A stretch of 54,306 nt of DNA. It comes from a virus. Below, piece by piece: positions 8,701-15,463 of the stretch. The stretch covers positions 1 to 54,306 of the IMG/VR virus record IMGVR_UViG_3300017760_002390; one strand, written 5' to 3'. Position numbers and translations under genes: made by a program. The notes beneath the pieces were generated by a model. It was not told where the DNA came from. It searched no databases and worked only from the letters and a program-made list of their open reading frames with translations. Positions within the stretch are counted from its first letter, which is position 1. Each line of letters begins with the position of its first letter.

Positions 8701-10052
8701 ACCGCGTCGTGTAGAGTTCTTGAAACCAATCCTGTAAATCCTGGTGCCCCTCTTGTGATATCACCTACTGCAGAATCTATTTCATTTAAAAATCCACCAA
8801 CCTTTGAAAAGAATCCATCACCATTTGGTTTATCAAATCCCCAAGTGTTTCCAATCGGTCTTAAAATAAATGGTTGGTCAAATCCAACTGCACTATCGTC
8901 TCTGGCTGGAATATTGTAAGGTAGTCTATCATCAAACCTATATTCTTTTTGTTCTCCACCGAAAAAAGTGTATATAGTATCTACAAAATTAGAACCATAT
9001 TTTTGTGGACTCCATTCAGAAAATGGTTTTAATGATTTATCACTTTGAGTGAAAACTTTAAATTCAGGAATAGTTGGTTCGGGTGCATTTTGCATATACA
9101 TATCACCACGATTAAATCCTGAAATATGAACCGTGTCCATCAATAATCCATCTGTCGTGGCAAATCTACTACTAAATGCTTCTATTGGTGTGGTTTGAAA
9201 ATCACTTCCGTGTGCCCCCTCTGCTATCTTATCGAGATTAATTGTTGTTTGATAATCTTGTGTAGTTGGTCCTGTTAGGGTAATCATACTCACATTATGT
9301 GTAGCAGTATCCGTACCTATCTGACTTGTATAAGATGGTCGTGTCATAAAATCACTATCATGTAAATCAGGTATTAGTGATGTGGTGTTTAATGGTTGTA
9401 TTGTAAACTGAGTAGGTCCTGTTGAAGTATGCTGTGGGATATTAAATGTTATCTGTGTTTTTGTAAATTCTGGTATATTACTAATTCCACCAGGTGGATT
9501 TGTATTTCTACCATCTTGTGGAACTTGATAATTACCACTTGAATCACGATATAAAGAACCTCGTGGAGATATGGTTACTAAACTTCCATAATAATCAACT
9601 CCACCACCAACAACACCTGCCGTATCTTGAGAACCTATATGAATAGAACCATCAGTACTAAATTCATTATTACCATAATTTGTATATGTTTTTCTTAACC
9701 TATCTCTAATCTGAGTGTGGTCAAATACACCTGCAATACTATTAAAAGGTCCTATTCCATAAACAGATTCGTCATTTGGAATGATATCACCTTGATAACC
9801 AATATAAAATCTTTTATTACCAGTAACCGTATATCCTCGAACATTAAATGTCTGTGGATCGTCATTTGGCATCGCTCCTCTCCCCACTCCATCATCAAAC
9901 TTTGTGTGTTCATCAGAAAGTGGTGGTTGTGCTGGTGTAGGTCCTATTGTTCCACCGAACCTTCCTTCTATCTGTGATTGGTTAGCCCCAGCGTTATCAT
10001 AATCTGTATATCTAAAATTCGATAAGTCTGTTACTAAGTCTTTTAATGCCAT
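5781..10052 (-). CDS. Very large baseplate/tail structural protein (1423 residues)
   Basis: The protein is a long, soluble, Asn/Gly/Asp/Ser-rich chain with no membrane segment, typical of an elongated virion component. Most of its first 1150 residues show no family I can name. The last 200 residues form a compact-looking domain containing FRATLSGISETLSPEW, ERYIGRPDNVHVYQG and RALSFNFIVAPTSRQELP, then LVGLTYP and a final segment about a beta-rich SCEFAHIG. That pattern resembles tail or baseplate tube-associated domains of contractile phages. It follows the tape measure by 12 bases and overlaps the gp53/LysM-like gene, which places it in the baseplate hub or wedge group. A weak site AGAGAA precedes ATG 10052. 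Confidence 0.75.
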   Translation of the reverse strand: MALKDLVTDLSNFRYTDYDNAGANQSQIEGRFGGTIGPTPAQPPLSDEHTKFDDGVGRGAMPNDDPQTFNVRGYTVTGNKRFYIGYQGDIIPNDESVYGIGPFNSIAGVFDHTQIRDRLRKTYTNYGNNEFSTDGSIHIGSQDTAGVVGGGVDYYGSLVTISPRGSLYRDSSGNYQVPQDGRNTNPPGGISNIPEFTKTQITFNIPQHTSTGPTQFTIQPLNTTSLIPDLHDSDFMTRPSYTSQIGTDTATHNVSMITLTGPTTQDYQTTINLDKIAEGAHGSDFQTTPIEAFSSRFATTDGLLMDTVHISGFNRGDMYMQNAPEPTIPEFKVFTQSDKSLKPFSEWSPQKYGSNFVDTIYTFFGGEQKEYRFDDRLPYNIPARDDSAVGFDQPFILRPIGNTWGFDKPNGDGFFSKVGGFLNEIDSAVGDITRGAPGFTGLVSRTLHDAVRLGKFALTTKGIFFVAKQYGLQLLNPRPETRVYNPLSLGSIAPIVHMDRHLDGGTYEDALGSGGEESILTGYGNALTDPKTALQGGKIAFQTARRVTLAHVTAMVPGAGGKVSFGALPEIGFDLTAGGSGNINAFSRNIVGIDKYNRNKRYTTTDGTPIIPARNPEAGYKSGILASRYAGSPLTEMFITEEGIRQAGTNVGYPSAAITDAVIKPEIFEGNSDDIDSPYFGNSNTNSNFGVDKDTNKVEVLRNVNFVNIGNPLNPIHNRLTPTDKVGQLDFTQQLIYNPLSENYPSELRLAKEGVYTGDLYDRSNAYAPIEIPDKIQDKLGVLSTREERLQKGTIQLGDFAIYKKRYFHSFSGQGPVVSIGGRDTLSLNGYMIENSKTRIRIKRGRRWRSDLYDKDNTYSLESRLTINDDSEPQLEFSLPYNNLDSPTTAKNIRSLSVNLTTRTGEIRNKKVQLSDYKDFTWSTTHLVGTSVEGMKFVGNKYGPAGSKRYGNISYSDSKGYWGKIPGTGDGDPETGVYDWSDLDVGDSVGGLTMVSKTEQVPDKRNVRSEPTKKGTQAGLIQPKQVEVNRPPDGSQFENLKVDIDGEKQEIPTVVKTKITQDDNAPPGIEQNPDVAINDKPAVISVPATSVTKKSNNEDIQDSPTGTKEALKRYKTLSYGDLGEGSAKRYNQQWLSGGETDEEDSRRKALFEKISEERKSENKLVYRLGNPGQPGVMAVYDEQLMGKIKPAAMADDKVTSYNGDLQDKINMTPYGEDSAQPDFVKFKFYDMVNQKYIIFRATLSGISETLSPEWSSERYIGRPDNVHVYQGVDRALSFNFIVAPTSRQELPILWEKLNYLVGLTYPHWNPQSAGGKRMESPFINLTIGDMYNEVPGYLSGLSVEVEDQSTWEITDGFQLPKVINVSCEFAHIGQHPLASQGIHYDFGGKDKTWLKPYSTETGEMGDRPDKWNDFYSKIGAANE

Positions 10053-10064
10053 TTATTTTCTCTA

Positions 10065-13000
10065 TTATGCTGTTAATATAGAATCTGTAAAATCACCAGT
10101 ATTTCTTTTAATTCCGTGTAAGTTTTCGGCCAGAGTACCACCATCACCTAACAATACTATTAATTCGTCTAATTTTTTATTAGTACTATCGAGTTTTAGT
10201 TCAACAGGATTTTCAGTAGTTTCAGCAGTAGATGATTCTCCGCCAGTAACCAATCCTCCAAGTGCCCCAACTGCTCCTAATGCCAACAATACAGGTAGTG
10301 CTGGTATTAATGCAAGTGCTCCAAGTGCCATAGCTCCCATACTCACTCCTAATGCAGTAAATGCTCCAGCCAATAGGAATATAGAACTGGCCATTGGTGC
10401 TAAGGTCTGAATTATCGGTACAAAGGAACTGAATCCTTGTGCCAACATATCAAAACCCTTACCTATTGCCTGTATGGCGACTCCTAATACGAGTAGTGCG
10501 GCTGCCATTACCAACATAGCTCCAGCTCCTGCGATTATTGCAAGTGCTCCAACTCCACTCATCATTATTGCTCCAATAGCGGCCAATGTTAGAGTTAGTG
10601 CAAGTAATGCAACTCCTGCCTTACCCATATCACTCCAACTTACTTTTGAAAATTCTTGTAATGCTTTTGCTGTAACGAATAAAGCGGCTGATATAATTAA
10701 TAGTGCCGCTGCTCCACCGAGTGCTTTCTTTGCGTCAAATTTTTCGAACATACCACCAAGTGGACCTCCACCACCTTTTCCGCGTTGAGGAATAGCTGGT
10801 TTTTTATTAGCCGTAACTTTCGTTCCAGGTTTTCCACCCGTTGCCGTTTGGCCTCCACCACCAAGCATTCCACCCATACCTTTGAGTTTTCCACCCATTG
10901 AAAAAATCATATCTTTTGTACTTTTAAGAAAACCCATGATTCCACCACCCATTAGGTTTGTCCTAAATAATAAAGCTGCACCTGCGGCAAACATAATAAC
11001 ATCACCCAATCCAACACCAAGTACATTTGCTTTATTTAAAAATTGTATGAATTCGGAAAAAAGAGCAAGTATCCCAATTATCGTACCTCCCAATATTATA
11101 AATGGTGAAAGAAATGCTAAAGCTAATGGTATGGCTGCTTTAAAGATACCCATGAAACTTGTAAAAACTTTACCCATTTGTTCCATAGCTCCTGTTATTA
11201 AATCTCGTCTTTTTCTCTCTCCCTCTGTCATACTATTTAGTTTATCTTGATTTGTAACCATCTTACCTAATTCAGATACACTAACACCAAATGCATCTGC
11301 TAAAGATTTTCTCTGTACGACATTTAATCTTTCAAAATCTGCTGCTGTTCCAATCTGTTTGGTAATCTCTTTTTGCATACCTTCCAAATTACCATTGAGT
11401 GCCATCTCTCTTGCTTTATCAGTATTAATACTTCTACCGAGTAACATACTTGCTTCCATTTGAGAATTTATGGATGATTCAAAATCTAACAAGCTATCAG
11501 CTATCTTTTCAACTGAAGCCATATCTAAACCAAGTTGTCTTGCTGCTACAGCGGCCTTGAATACATTATCTCCACCTTCTCCAGCAAATTTAGCAAATGC
11601 CTCACTATTACTTGCCACATCATTCATAATTGCTGCGGGTGCAACTCCACCAGCTTGTGATAGTGCCGCTACTGAACCTAATTGTGAATCGAAAGCTTCT
11701 TGACTTGATACACCAACTGCCCCCATTTGAGCTCTAAGTATTCCTAAGTTTTCACCACTAATACCATATAATCCATTTAATCTGGCCATTGATTTTACAT
11801 TCTCGTTGGTAAGTTGTCCTATCCCACCCATATTATCCATAATACCTTGAGCTCCCGCCTTCACATCTTCTGCACTTACACCAAGAAACTTCATTTCCAT
11901 TGCTGTGGTGTTAAGGGTATTTTGTAATCCAGCGGCCTCTGTGGCTGTTATTCCAAACTCCTTACGAGTTTCCAACATACCACCATAGAACATTTCTGCT
12001 GCTTTCTTTGCTATCATTAAGATTGCAACTACTGCCAGTGCAGGTCCTAACATTCCACCCATAGCACCATTTATACCACCAAAGATTTTCTTCATACTTT
12101 CGAAACCTTCTCCCATCTTATCAAACATAATTTGAAATTGACCTCGTGTTACCCTTCCGTTTTTATCCGTCTGATTGAACATCTTAGTCATAGCCAATCC
12201 AAAATTCATAGGATTCTTTTTATCAAGAGAATTAGTTATATAACTTTTCATTGTGTCACTAAAATGTTCTGTTGCATCTCCCACACCAACCAACTCTGAT
12301 GCAAGTTTACCTGCCTTGGTCGATTCCAATAAACTTTTCGCCTTATTCATAGGATCCAGTATTAATTCTGCTGCTGCAGCTGTTTGTGCATTATTTATCC
12401 TCTGTTCATTTGCTATTTTTACATTTTGTTTAGCTACTGCATTTGACTCTCTTTGTGATTTTGTAATTTGTTGTATGGCCGTAGTAATTCCTGTAGTATC
12501 TTTACCGTACTTCTTTGCCAATTCAAGCTGTTTTTGTAAATCTGGTAACAATCTTTGTTTTACATAATCACCTTGTCTCCGTACCAATTCTTCTTGTTTT
12601 TCTGCCTGTTTGGTTAAATCAGAAAATGAATCCTTTCCCATATCATCATATTGGTTTGCTAACTGCTGTGATAAATCTAAATTATCACTCTGATGACTCA
12701 CCATATCTTGTAAATCTAATCCAGCATTTTGAAGTGCTTGTGGCATATCATCACTTAGTAAACTATTGGCACCTTTAATTCTTTCGTTTAATAGTATGTA
12801 TTGTTTACCAAAATTATGAGTGGTTTCCAAAAACCCATGAAGAGCATTTCCTTGTTTGAAATATTCTTTGGTTCTTGAGAGGATAGTTTCATTACCCTTT
12901 TTTTCCATTTTGAAAAACTTTTTACTTAAATCTAACTTTAATTGGTCTAAGGTCATTTGCTCCATTGCGGATTCAAGTGCTTCCTTATCACCAGTAGATT

Positions 13001-13166
13001 TTATTTTATTAAGTTCTGCTTGTTTTCTTTTTAGTGTTTCTAATCTCTGAACATTTTTCTGATTGACTTTTTCGCCCATGTCGGCAATAATCTTTTCTTC
13101 TTTTTTGATTTTCGCCTTTAGCTCTAATAATTCTTTAGCTAATTTTACATTTTCACGGTCTGCCAT
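10065..13166 (-). CDS. Tail tape measure protein
   Basis: The 1033-residue protein has the composition of a tape measure, the ruler inside the tail tube that sets tail length and is ejected ahead of DNA. The first 300 residues are almost all charged helix and coiled coil. Hydrophobic segments follow at about residues 370-395 (ALAVVAILMIAKKAAEMFY) and 680-705 (IPLALAFLSPFIILGG), and a dense Ala/Gly/Leu hydrophobic cluster fills about residues 815-990. A Gly-rich, basic linker at about 760-810 separates the last two. Length, hydrophobic layout and position just downstream of the gp26/chaperone genes and upstream of baseplate genes all agree. It plays the role of T4 gp29, though sequence identity is not visible by eye. 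Confidence 0.88.
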   Translation of the reverse strand: MADRENVKLAKELLELKAKIKKEEKIIADMGEKVNQKNVQRLETLKRKQAELNKIKSTGDKEALESAMEQMTLDQLKLDLSKKFFKMEKKGNETILSRTKEYFKQGNALHGFLETTHNFGKQYILLNERIKGANSLLSDDMPQALQNAGLDLQDMVSHQSDNLDLSQQLANQYDDMGKDSFSDLTKQAEKQEELVRRQGDYVKQRLLPDLQKQLELAKKYGKDTTGITTAIQQITKSQRESNAVAKQNVKIANEQRINNAQTAAAAELILDPMNKAKSLLESTKAGKLASELVGVGDATEHFSDTMKSYITNSLDKKNPMNFGLAMTKMFNQTDKNGRVTRGQFQIMFDKMGEGFESMKKIFGGINGAMGGMLGPALAVVAILMIAKKAAEMFYGGMLETRKEFGITATEAAGLQNTLNTTAMEMKFLGVSAEDVKAGAQGIMDNMGGIGQLTNENVKSMARLNGLYGISGENLGILRAQMGAVGVSSQEAFDSQLGSVAALSQAGGVAPAAIMNDVASNSEAFAKFAGEGGDNVFKAAVAARQLGLDMASVEKIADSLLDFESSINSQMEASMLLGRSINTDKAREMALNGNLEGMQKEITKQIGTAADFERLNVVQRKSLADAFGVSVSELGKMVTNQDKLNSMTEGERKRRDLITGAMEQMGKVFTSFMGIFKAAIPLALAFLSPFIILGGTIIGILALFSEFIQFLNKANVLGVGLGDVIMFAAGAALLFRTNLMGGGIMGFLKSTKDMIFSMGGKLKGMGGMLGGGGQTATGGKPGTKVTANKKPAIPQRGKGGGGPLGGMFEKFDAKKALGGAAALLIISAALFVTAKALQEFSKVSWSDMGKAGVALLALTLTLAAIGAIMMSGVGALAIIAGAGAMLVMAAALLVLGVAIQAIGKGFDMLAQGFSSFVPIIQTLAPMASSIFLLAGAFTALGVSMGAMALGALALIPALPVLLALGAVGALGGLVTGGESSTAETTENPVELKLDSTNKKLDELIVLLGDGGTLAENLHGIKRNTGDFTDSILTA

Positions 13167-13170
13167 TATA

Positions 13171-13389
13171 TTACTTTATGGTTACTTTTCTACCTTTGGT
13201 ATGCTTTTTGAACACCTTTTCAAAATCTTTAATTGCATTATCAGCCTCTTTTGCTGCCTTTTTCAATCGTGGATTATCATCGAGTGCACTAGCAACTCTA
13301 TTGAATCTACCCTTCATTATATTATGCATAATTTTTCCGAAGATATTTTCTTGTAATTGTTCTTCTGTTAATGGTTTTGATGAAGCCAT
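13171..13389 (-). CDS. Small basic helical protein before the tape measure
   Basis: This 72-residue protein starts MASSKPLTEEQLQENIFGKI and is mostly charged helix, with basic ends (KGRKVTIK at the C-terminus). A good site AAAGGAG lies 7 bases before its ATG, and it ends 4 bases before the tape measure start. It has no recognised family. Its position between the tail-chaperone-like pair and the tape measure suggests a tail assembly factor. Confidence 0.72.
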   Translation of the reverse strand: MASSKPLTEEQLQENIFGKIMHNIMKGRFNRVASALDDNPRLKKAAKEADNAIKDFEKVFKKHTKGRKVTIK

Positions 13390-13452
13390 TTTCTTCTCCT
13401 TTAATAGTACTAATTATGATTTTCTGTTATAAAACAGGATGTTATAACTCAT

Positions 13453-13463
13453 TAATAAATATC
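13453..13463 (-). promoter_or_regulatory. Candidate late promoter element GATATTTATTA
   Basis: The coding strand shows GATATTTATTA 64 bases before the start of the 72-residue gene, in a 91-base gap. A short inverted repeat, CTGTTTTATAACAG, lies in the leader at about 13424-13437. The element matches the recurrent motif of this genome and would drive the tape measure and baseplate run. Confidence 0.45.
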
Positions 13464-13480
13464 AAATATAGAAAAAAAGG

Positions 13481-13720
13481 TTATCCTCTGCTGATACCAG
13501 GTCGTGAAATACCTGAAGATTTTTTACCTTGTTTATCATATGCCGCTTTTTCTTCTTTGTAAAACTGAGATGCCTTTTGAATGTAAAATCGGCGCAGATA
13601 GGTTGGCATGTTGTACACTTCTGTGAAATTAAATCCCCCCTTTCCGTGAAAACAGAGTGAGAAGATTTGGTCGTGTATCGCGGGCTTATCTTCTGCCCGC
13701 AGGCCAAAAAAACTCAACAT
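13481..13720 (-). CDS. Baseplate hub assembly / tail chaperone-like small protein
   Basis: This 79-residue protein contains GKGGFNFTEVYNMPTYLRR and ends in GISRPGISRG, a layout I recall for short gp26/gp51-associated proteins of marine T4-like phages. Its ATG (13720-13718) lies inside the end of the gp26-like gene, in the +1 frame, with a 35-base overlap. No good ribosome binding site precedes it; CCCATTAG is all that is visible. A T7 run and a GC hairpin in the overlap suggest that it may be made mainly as a C-terminal extension of the gp26-like protein by frameshifting, as in the G/GT tail chaperones of other phages. It sits upstream of the tape measure, the classic chaperone position. Confidence 0.78.
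   Translation of the reverse strand: MLSFFGLRAEDKPAIHDQIFSLCFHGKGGFNFTEVYNMPTYLRRFYIQKASQFYKEEKAAYDKQGKKSSGISRPGISRG
13680..13712 (-). promoter_or_regulatory. Putative programmed ribosomal frameshift signal (slippery T7 plus hairpin)
   Basis: On the coding strand GAG is followed by seven T (13712-13706), a 5-base spacer GGCCT, then GCGGGC (13700-13695), a 9-base loop and GCCCGC (13685-13680): a perfect six-pair GC stem in an AT-rich genome. The stop codon TAA of the gp26-like frame lies in the loop. A +1 (or -2) shift on the T run would join the gp26-like frame to the 79-residue frame. Inference from the arrangement; the direction differs from the commoner -1 shift. Confidence 0.6.
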
Positions 13721-14465
13721 CTAATGGGATATCCATAGTCGTATCTTCACCAGTAGTATCGCTCGTGAAGGTAAATGACATATCAACATCAGGTGTTATT
13801 TCGGTAAGATGCTCTCTAAGTGCTAATGAATCTCTTGATAACAATTCGTTATCTACAAATTCAACTATCCTCTTAGTAGAATTATCCCCATTGACACTCA
13901 AGACTGCCTTTTTCAATCTTGTAGTAATCTCTGAAGTAATTCCAGAATCTTTCTGAAATTTCTTTAGTGCCTTTAATTCGGCCTCTATTTCTTTTTCTTC
14001 CTTGTGGGTTAAAAGACGAAATGTGATTTTTGTTTTAGATGCAGGTAATTCAAAATCAAACTCATTTTTACCACCCTTGAAAAGTTTGGTATTGATTTCT
14101 TTATCCTTGATTAAGGTTAAATCAAAAGTTTCTTTTTGTTTATCACCCGTAGATGGATCTGTAAGTTGAACTGAATAGTCCTTACCATACCCAAGTACTC
14201 TTGTTGCAATCATAATTGCATTCTTATCACCTAATAATAAATCATCAAGTGAAACGTTATCATCTATAATAACTGATTCCAACAACTTATCCAAAACCAC
14301 TCCTTTTTGAATAAGATTTCGTGAGGTTAAAATATCTTCTTCTTTTGCGGTCATGTACTTTAACTCAATAGTTCCACCTGCCAGTGGTGAATCTTTTGGA
14401 TATAGTAAGCCTTTAGAAGGTAAATCAACTACCTCTGTTGGAAACCGGCGTTTTTCTTCTGCCAT
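13686..14465 (-). CDS. Baseplate hub subunit, T4 gp26-like (T4_baseplate family)
   Basis: The 259-residue protein has the family's opening: FPTEVVDLPSKGLLYP (residues 8-23), then ELKYMTAKEEDILTSRNL (about 33-50) and LDKLLES. This corresponds to the T4 baseplate family that includes gp26. T4 gp26 takes part in baseplate hub assembly. The C-terminal half is helical and charged, ending FFWPAGRR at a TAA. The end overlaps the 79-residue gene at a probable frameshift site. Together the two behave like the two-form tail assembly chaperones found before tape measure genes in other phages. An AGAGGAG site precedes ATG 14465. Confidence 0.85.
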   Translation of the reverse strand: MAEEKRRFPTEVVDLPSKGLLYPKDSPLAGGTIELKYMTAKEEDILTSRNLIQKGVVLDKLLESVIIDDNVSLDDLLLGDKNAIMIATRVLGYGKDYSVQLTDPSTGDKQKETFDLTLIKDKEINTKLFKGGKNEFDFELPASKTKITFRLLTHKEEKEIEAELKALKKFQKDSGITSEITTRLKKAVLSVNGDNSTKRIVEFVDNELLSRDSLALREHLTEITPDVDMSFTFTSDTTGEDTTMDIPLDVEFFWPAGRR

Positions 14466-14535
14466 TTTTTGTCTCCTCTGTATTATGTATTTAATTGTAT
14501 TTTATACAATATAACCAATTTTATAAAACTATAAG

Positions 14536-14561
14536 GCTGGGTATCGGTTAAAATACCCAGC
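14536..14561 (-). terminator. Stem-loop, possible terminator after the small membrane protein gene
   Basis: The coding strand can form GCTGGGTAT / ATACCCAGC, nine perfect pairs with an 8-base loop, starting 9 bases after the 64-residue gene's stop. The following bases are CTTATAGTTTT, not a clean U tract, so it may instead be an RNA processing or stabilising hairpin. Confidence 0.5.
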
Positions 14562-14569
14562 TAATTTAT

Positions 14570-14764
14570 TTACTTTACTTCGGGATTTGATTTCCCTACA
14601 GCGTCTCTGACGGAATAAAGACCGAAAGATGCTAATAGTGTCCAAGCTAATTCAGGTACTTGATCTACAACCCCTGCTGCTTGAAGAACACCAACAACAC
14701 CAGCTACTACTGATGTCCATATGGTCTTTGATTTCCACCATGCTTTATCTGCAATGACTTCCAT
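14570..14764 (-). CDS. Small two-helix membrane protein, holin-like
   Basis: The 64-residue protein has two hydrophobic segments: IWTSVVAGVVGVLQAAGVV (residues 15-33) and LAWTLLASFGLYSVR (39-53), with a Trp-rich basic N-terminus (KAWWKSK) and a charged end. This layout fits small phage holins or other inner-membrane proteins. It lies between the tail tube and the gp26-like gene, an odd place for a lysis gene, so a tail-associated membrane role is also possible. AAGGAG precedes its ATG by 7 bases. It is closed by a strong hairpin just downstream. Confidence 0.65.
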   Translation of the reverse strand: MEVIADKAWWKSKTIWTSVVAGVVGVLQAAGVVDQVPELAWTLLASFGLYSVRDAVGKSNPEVK

Positions 14765-14790
14765 AATAAACTCCTTGTATTATTATTAAT

Positions 14791-15282
14791 TTAGAATTGT
14801 AGGATAGCGTAATCGTATCTGAGTGTTAGGGTTATATCAACTGGATCAGTTGTATTTGCCCAATCTAAATCACCAAATGTAGCGTTAGTAATAAACGCAC
14901 CTTTTAGTGTCCACTCCTCTACTTTATCACCTACTGGTCCTAAAACATTAAAAGTTATATCTTTTTTGTAAAAATCTGAGTACCCATCTCTACCAGTAAC
15001 AGACTCATGTGATAAACGAACCCATTCCATAACGGCTTGTGCTGCTGATGGAACAACAGGATCGTATAAACTAATTTCTAATTCTTCCCAAGCTCCCTTA
15101 CCTTTAATGTATCTCTTAACATTAATGTGGTCAAGTTCGATTGTTTCAAAGGCTATTGTCGGTCTGTTAGCTGTCTTTATAAGATAAGCTGGTATACCCT
15201 CGATGTACATAATGTACCGATTTTTTGTTTTTGGTTCAAACGGTGTGAACATTATCTCACTCGGATCTAATAAGTCTGGCAT
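14791..15282 (-). CDS. Tail tube protein (gp19-like)
   Basis: The 163-residue length equals T4 gp19, whose rings form the inner tube. Visible family features are NRYIMYIEGIPAYLIKTA near the N-terminus, FETIELDHINVKRYIKGKGAW in the middle, ISLYDPVVPSAAQAVMEW, and the C-terminal strands around GAFITNATFGDLDW and ITLTLRYDYA. It follows the sheath gene, from which it is separated by a terminator and two promoter-like elements, so it can be made at a different level. A GGAG site precedes ATG 15282. Confidence 0.92.
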   Translation of the reverse strand: MPDLLDPSEIMFTPFEPKTKNRYIMYIEGIPAYLIKTANRPTIAFETIELDHINVKRYIKGKGAWEELEISLYDPVVPSAAQAVMEWVRLSHESVTGRDGYSDFYKKDITFNVLGPVGDKVEEWTLKGAFITNATFGDLDWANTTDPVDITLTLRYDYAILQF

Positions 15283-15313
15283 CTTTATTCTCCATAAATT
15301 ATATTTTTCTCAA

Positions 15314-15324
15314 CTATAAATATC
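15314..15324 (-). promoter_or_regulatory. Candidate late promoter element GATATTTATAG before gp19
   Basis: The element lies 32 bases upstream of the tail tube start codon. It is one of the best matches to the recurrent motif, and its spacing to the start is shared with those at 32882 and 45050. Confidence 0.5.
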
Positions 15325-15389
15325 AAATTATTAAAAAAACAACATAATCATTTTTCATAGTTTTTTTGAAGTTTTATTTCAACCTCATA

Positions 15390-15399
15390 TATAAATATA
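15390..15399 (-). promoter_or_regulatory. Second candidate late promoter element TATATTTATA before gp19
   Basis: The coding strand reads TATATTTATA 8 bases after the U tract of the gp18 terminator. It may be a second promoter for the tail tube gene or part of a terminator-promoter boundary. Confidence 0.4.
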
Positions 15400-15406
15400 C
15401 ACGGCA

Positions 15407-15434
15407 ACAAAAAACCCCTCAAAAAAGAGGGGTT
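15407..15434 (-). terminator. Rho-independent terminator after tail sheath
   Basis: The coding strand forms AACCCCTC / GAGGGGTT, eight perfect pairs with a T-only 6-base loop, followed by TTTTG. It lies 30 bases after the sheath stop codon. Strong and clear. It would also work partly in the other direction. Confidence 0.88.
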
Positions 15435-15463
15435 ATTTTGTTTAGTTAATCTATTGATTAAAC

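Noticed and set aside
13462-13707. Alternative minus-strand frame over the 79-residue gene
   Set aside because: It lacks family similarity, while the overlapping frame at 13481-13720 shows the GKGGF and NMPTYLRR motifs.
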